Source: Flavobacterium inviolabile
GTDB lineage: Bacteria > Bacteroidota > Bacteroidia > Flavobacteriales > Flavobacteriaceae
DNA: 64,000 bases
NCBI RefSeq assembly: GCF_013389455.1
Contig: NZ_CP058278.1
Location: forward strand, 1,116,001 to 1,180,000
Reading direction: 5' to 3'
Under the pieces are notes generated by a model. That model ran no database searches. It saw only the letters and a program-made list of their open reading frames with translations, and was not told the origin of the DNA. Shown piece by piece: positions 63,908 to 64,000 of the stretch. Within the stretch, counting starts at the first letter, position 1, and each line of letters begins with the position of its first letter. Made by a program: the position numbers and the translations under genes.

Positions 63908-64000
63908 ATCATTTTGGCTTATGCTGATTAATCAGTTTGATTTTTGTTAAAACAAAATGTATATTGATAGTCTCTTTGCGGGTATTTTGATAAGTCCGGA

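Overview
The window is a stretch of chromosome from a member of the Flavobacteriaceae, most likely Flavobacterium or a close relative. The evidence is the gliding genes gldE and gldD in the order mutY-ssb-gldE-gldD, a type IX secretion (T9SS) sorting tail, many promoters with the Bacteroidota -7 box TAnnTTTG, few Shine-Dalgarno sites, low to moderate GC content, and TPP-riboswitch control of a TonB-dependent receptor. Coding is dense. Most junctions between convergent genes share one bidirectional hairpin terminator. I saw no tRNA, rRNA, CRISPR array or prophage.

Layout. 1-8.2 kb: housekeeping genes (dxs, tadA, an RNase G family gene, a 30-residue ribosomal-type basic protein, an HU-type protein, mutY, ssb, gldE, gldD). 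8.2-9.6 kb: a complete IS3-family insertion sequence with a programmed -1 frameshift site, imperfect terminal repeats and a 3-bp target duplication; it separates gldD from a copper-type HMA lipoprotein. 9.6-16.8 kb: an EamA transporter, an M16 peptidase pair (one zinc-binding, one lacking the zinc motif), rplU-rpmA and ahcY. 17-21.4 kb: a tight operon of a phosphopantetheinyl transferase, a GGGP synthase homologue, a PnuC-type transporter, a fused NadR-like kinase/DUF4301 protein and arfB. 21.5-24 kb: a TPP riboswitch and its TonB-dependent receptor. 24-29.7 kb: a degenerate Rieske-like lipoprotein, greA with a terminator-like leader hairpin, a HIT protein, an SH3-domain protein, a histidine kinase, a flavin reductase, a DUF3127 protein with an SSB-like tail, and aat.

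29.7-36.5 kb is a minus-strand thiamin operon (thiS-C-E-like-D-E-G-H-F) behind a second TPP riboswitch. The cell can therefore switch off outer-membrane uptake and de novo synthesis with the same signal. 36.5-40.6 kb holds tag, a queuosine-precursor transporter, tsf, rpsB (with a structured leader), rpsI and rplM. A serine-hydrolase homologue that has lost its nucleophile follows.

42.2-55.0 kb is the least conventional region: eleven minus-strand genes, mostly overlapping or a few bases apart. They encode a nucleotidyltransferase, three B12-type radical SAM proteins, two SAM methyltransferases, three glycosyltransferases (one GT2 and two GT-C-like), a Wzx-like flippase and a lipoprotein with a CxxCH motif. 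I infer an envelope-associated pathway that builds and chemically modifies a lipid-linked glycan or glycolipid. I cannot name the product.

The right end carries polA, divergent from a two-component system whose probable target is the next gene, a small Lys/Ala-rich secreted protein with an 11-bp-phased direct repeat in its promoter. A T9SS-exported FG-GAP/GEVED/FISUMP protein and a small envelope protein close the window.
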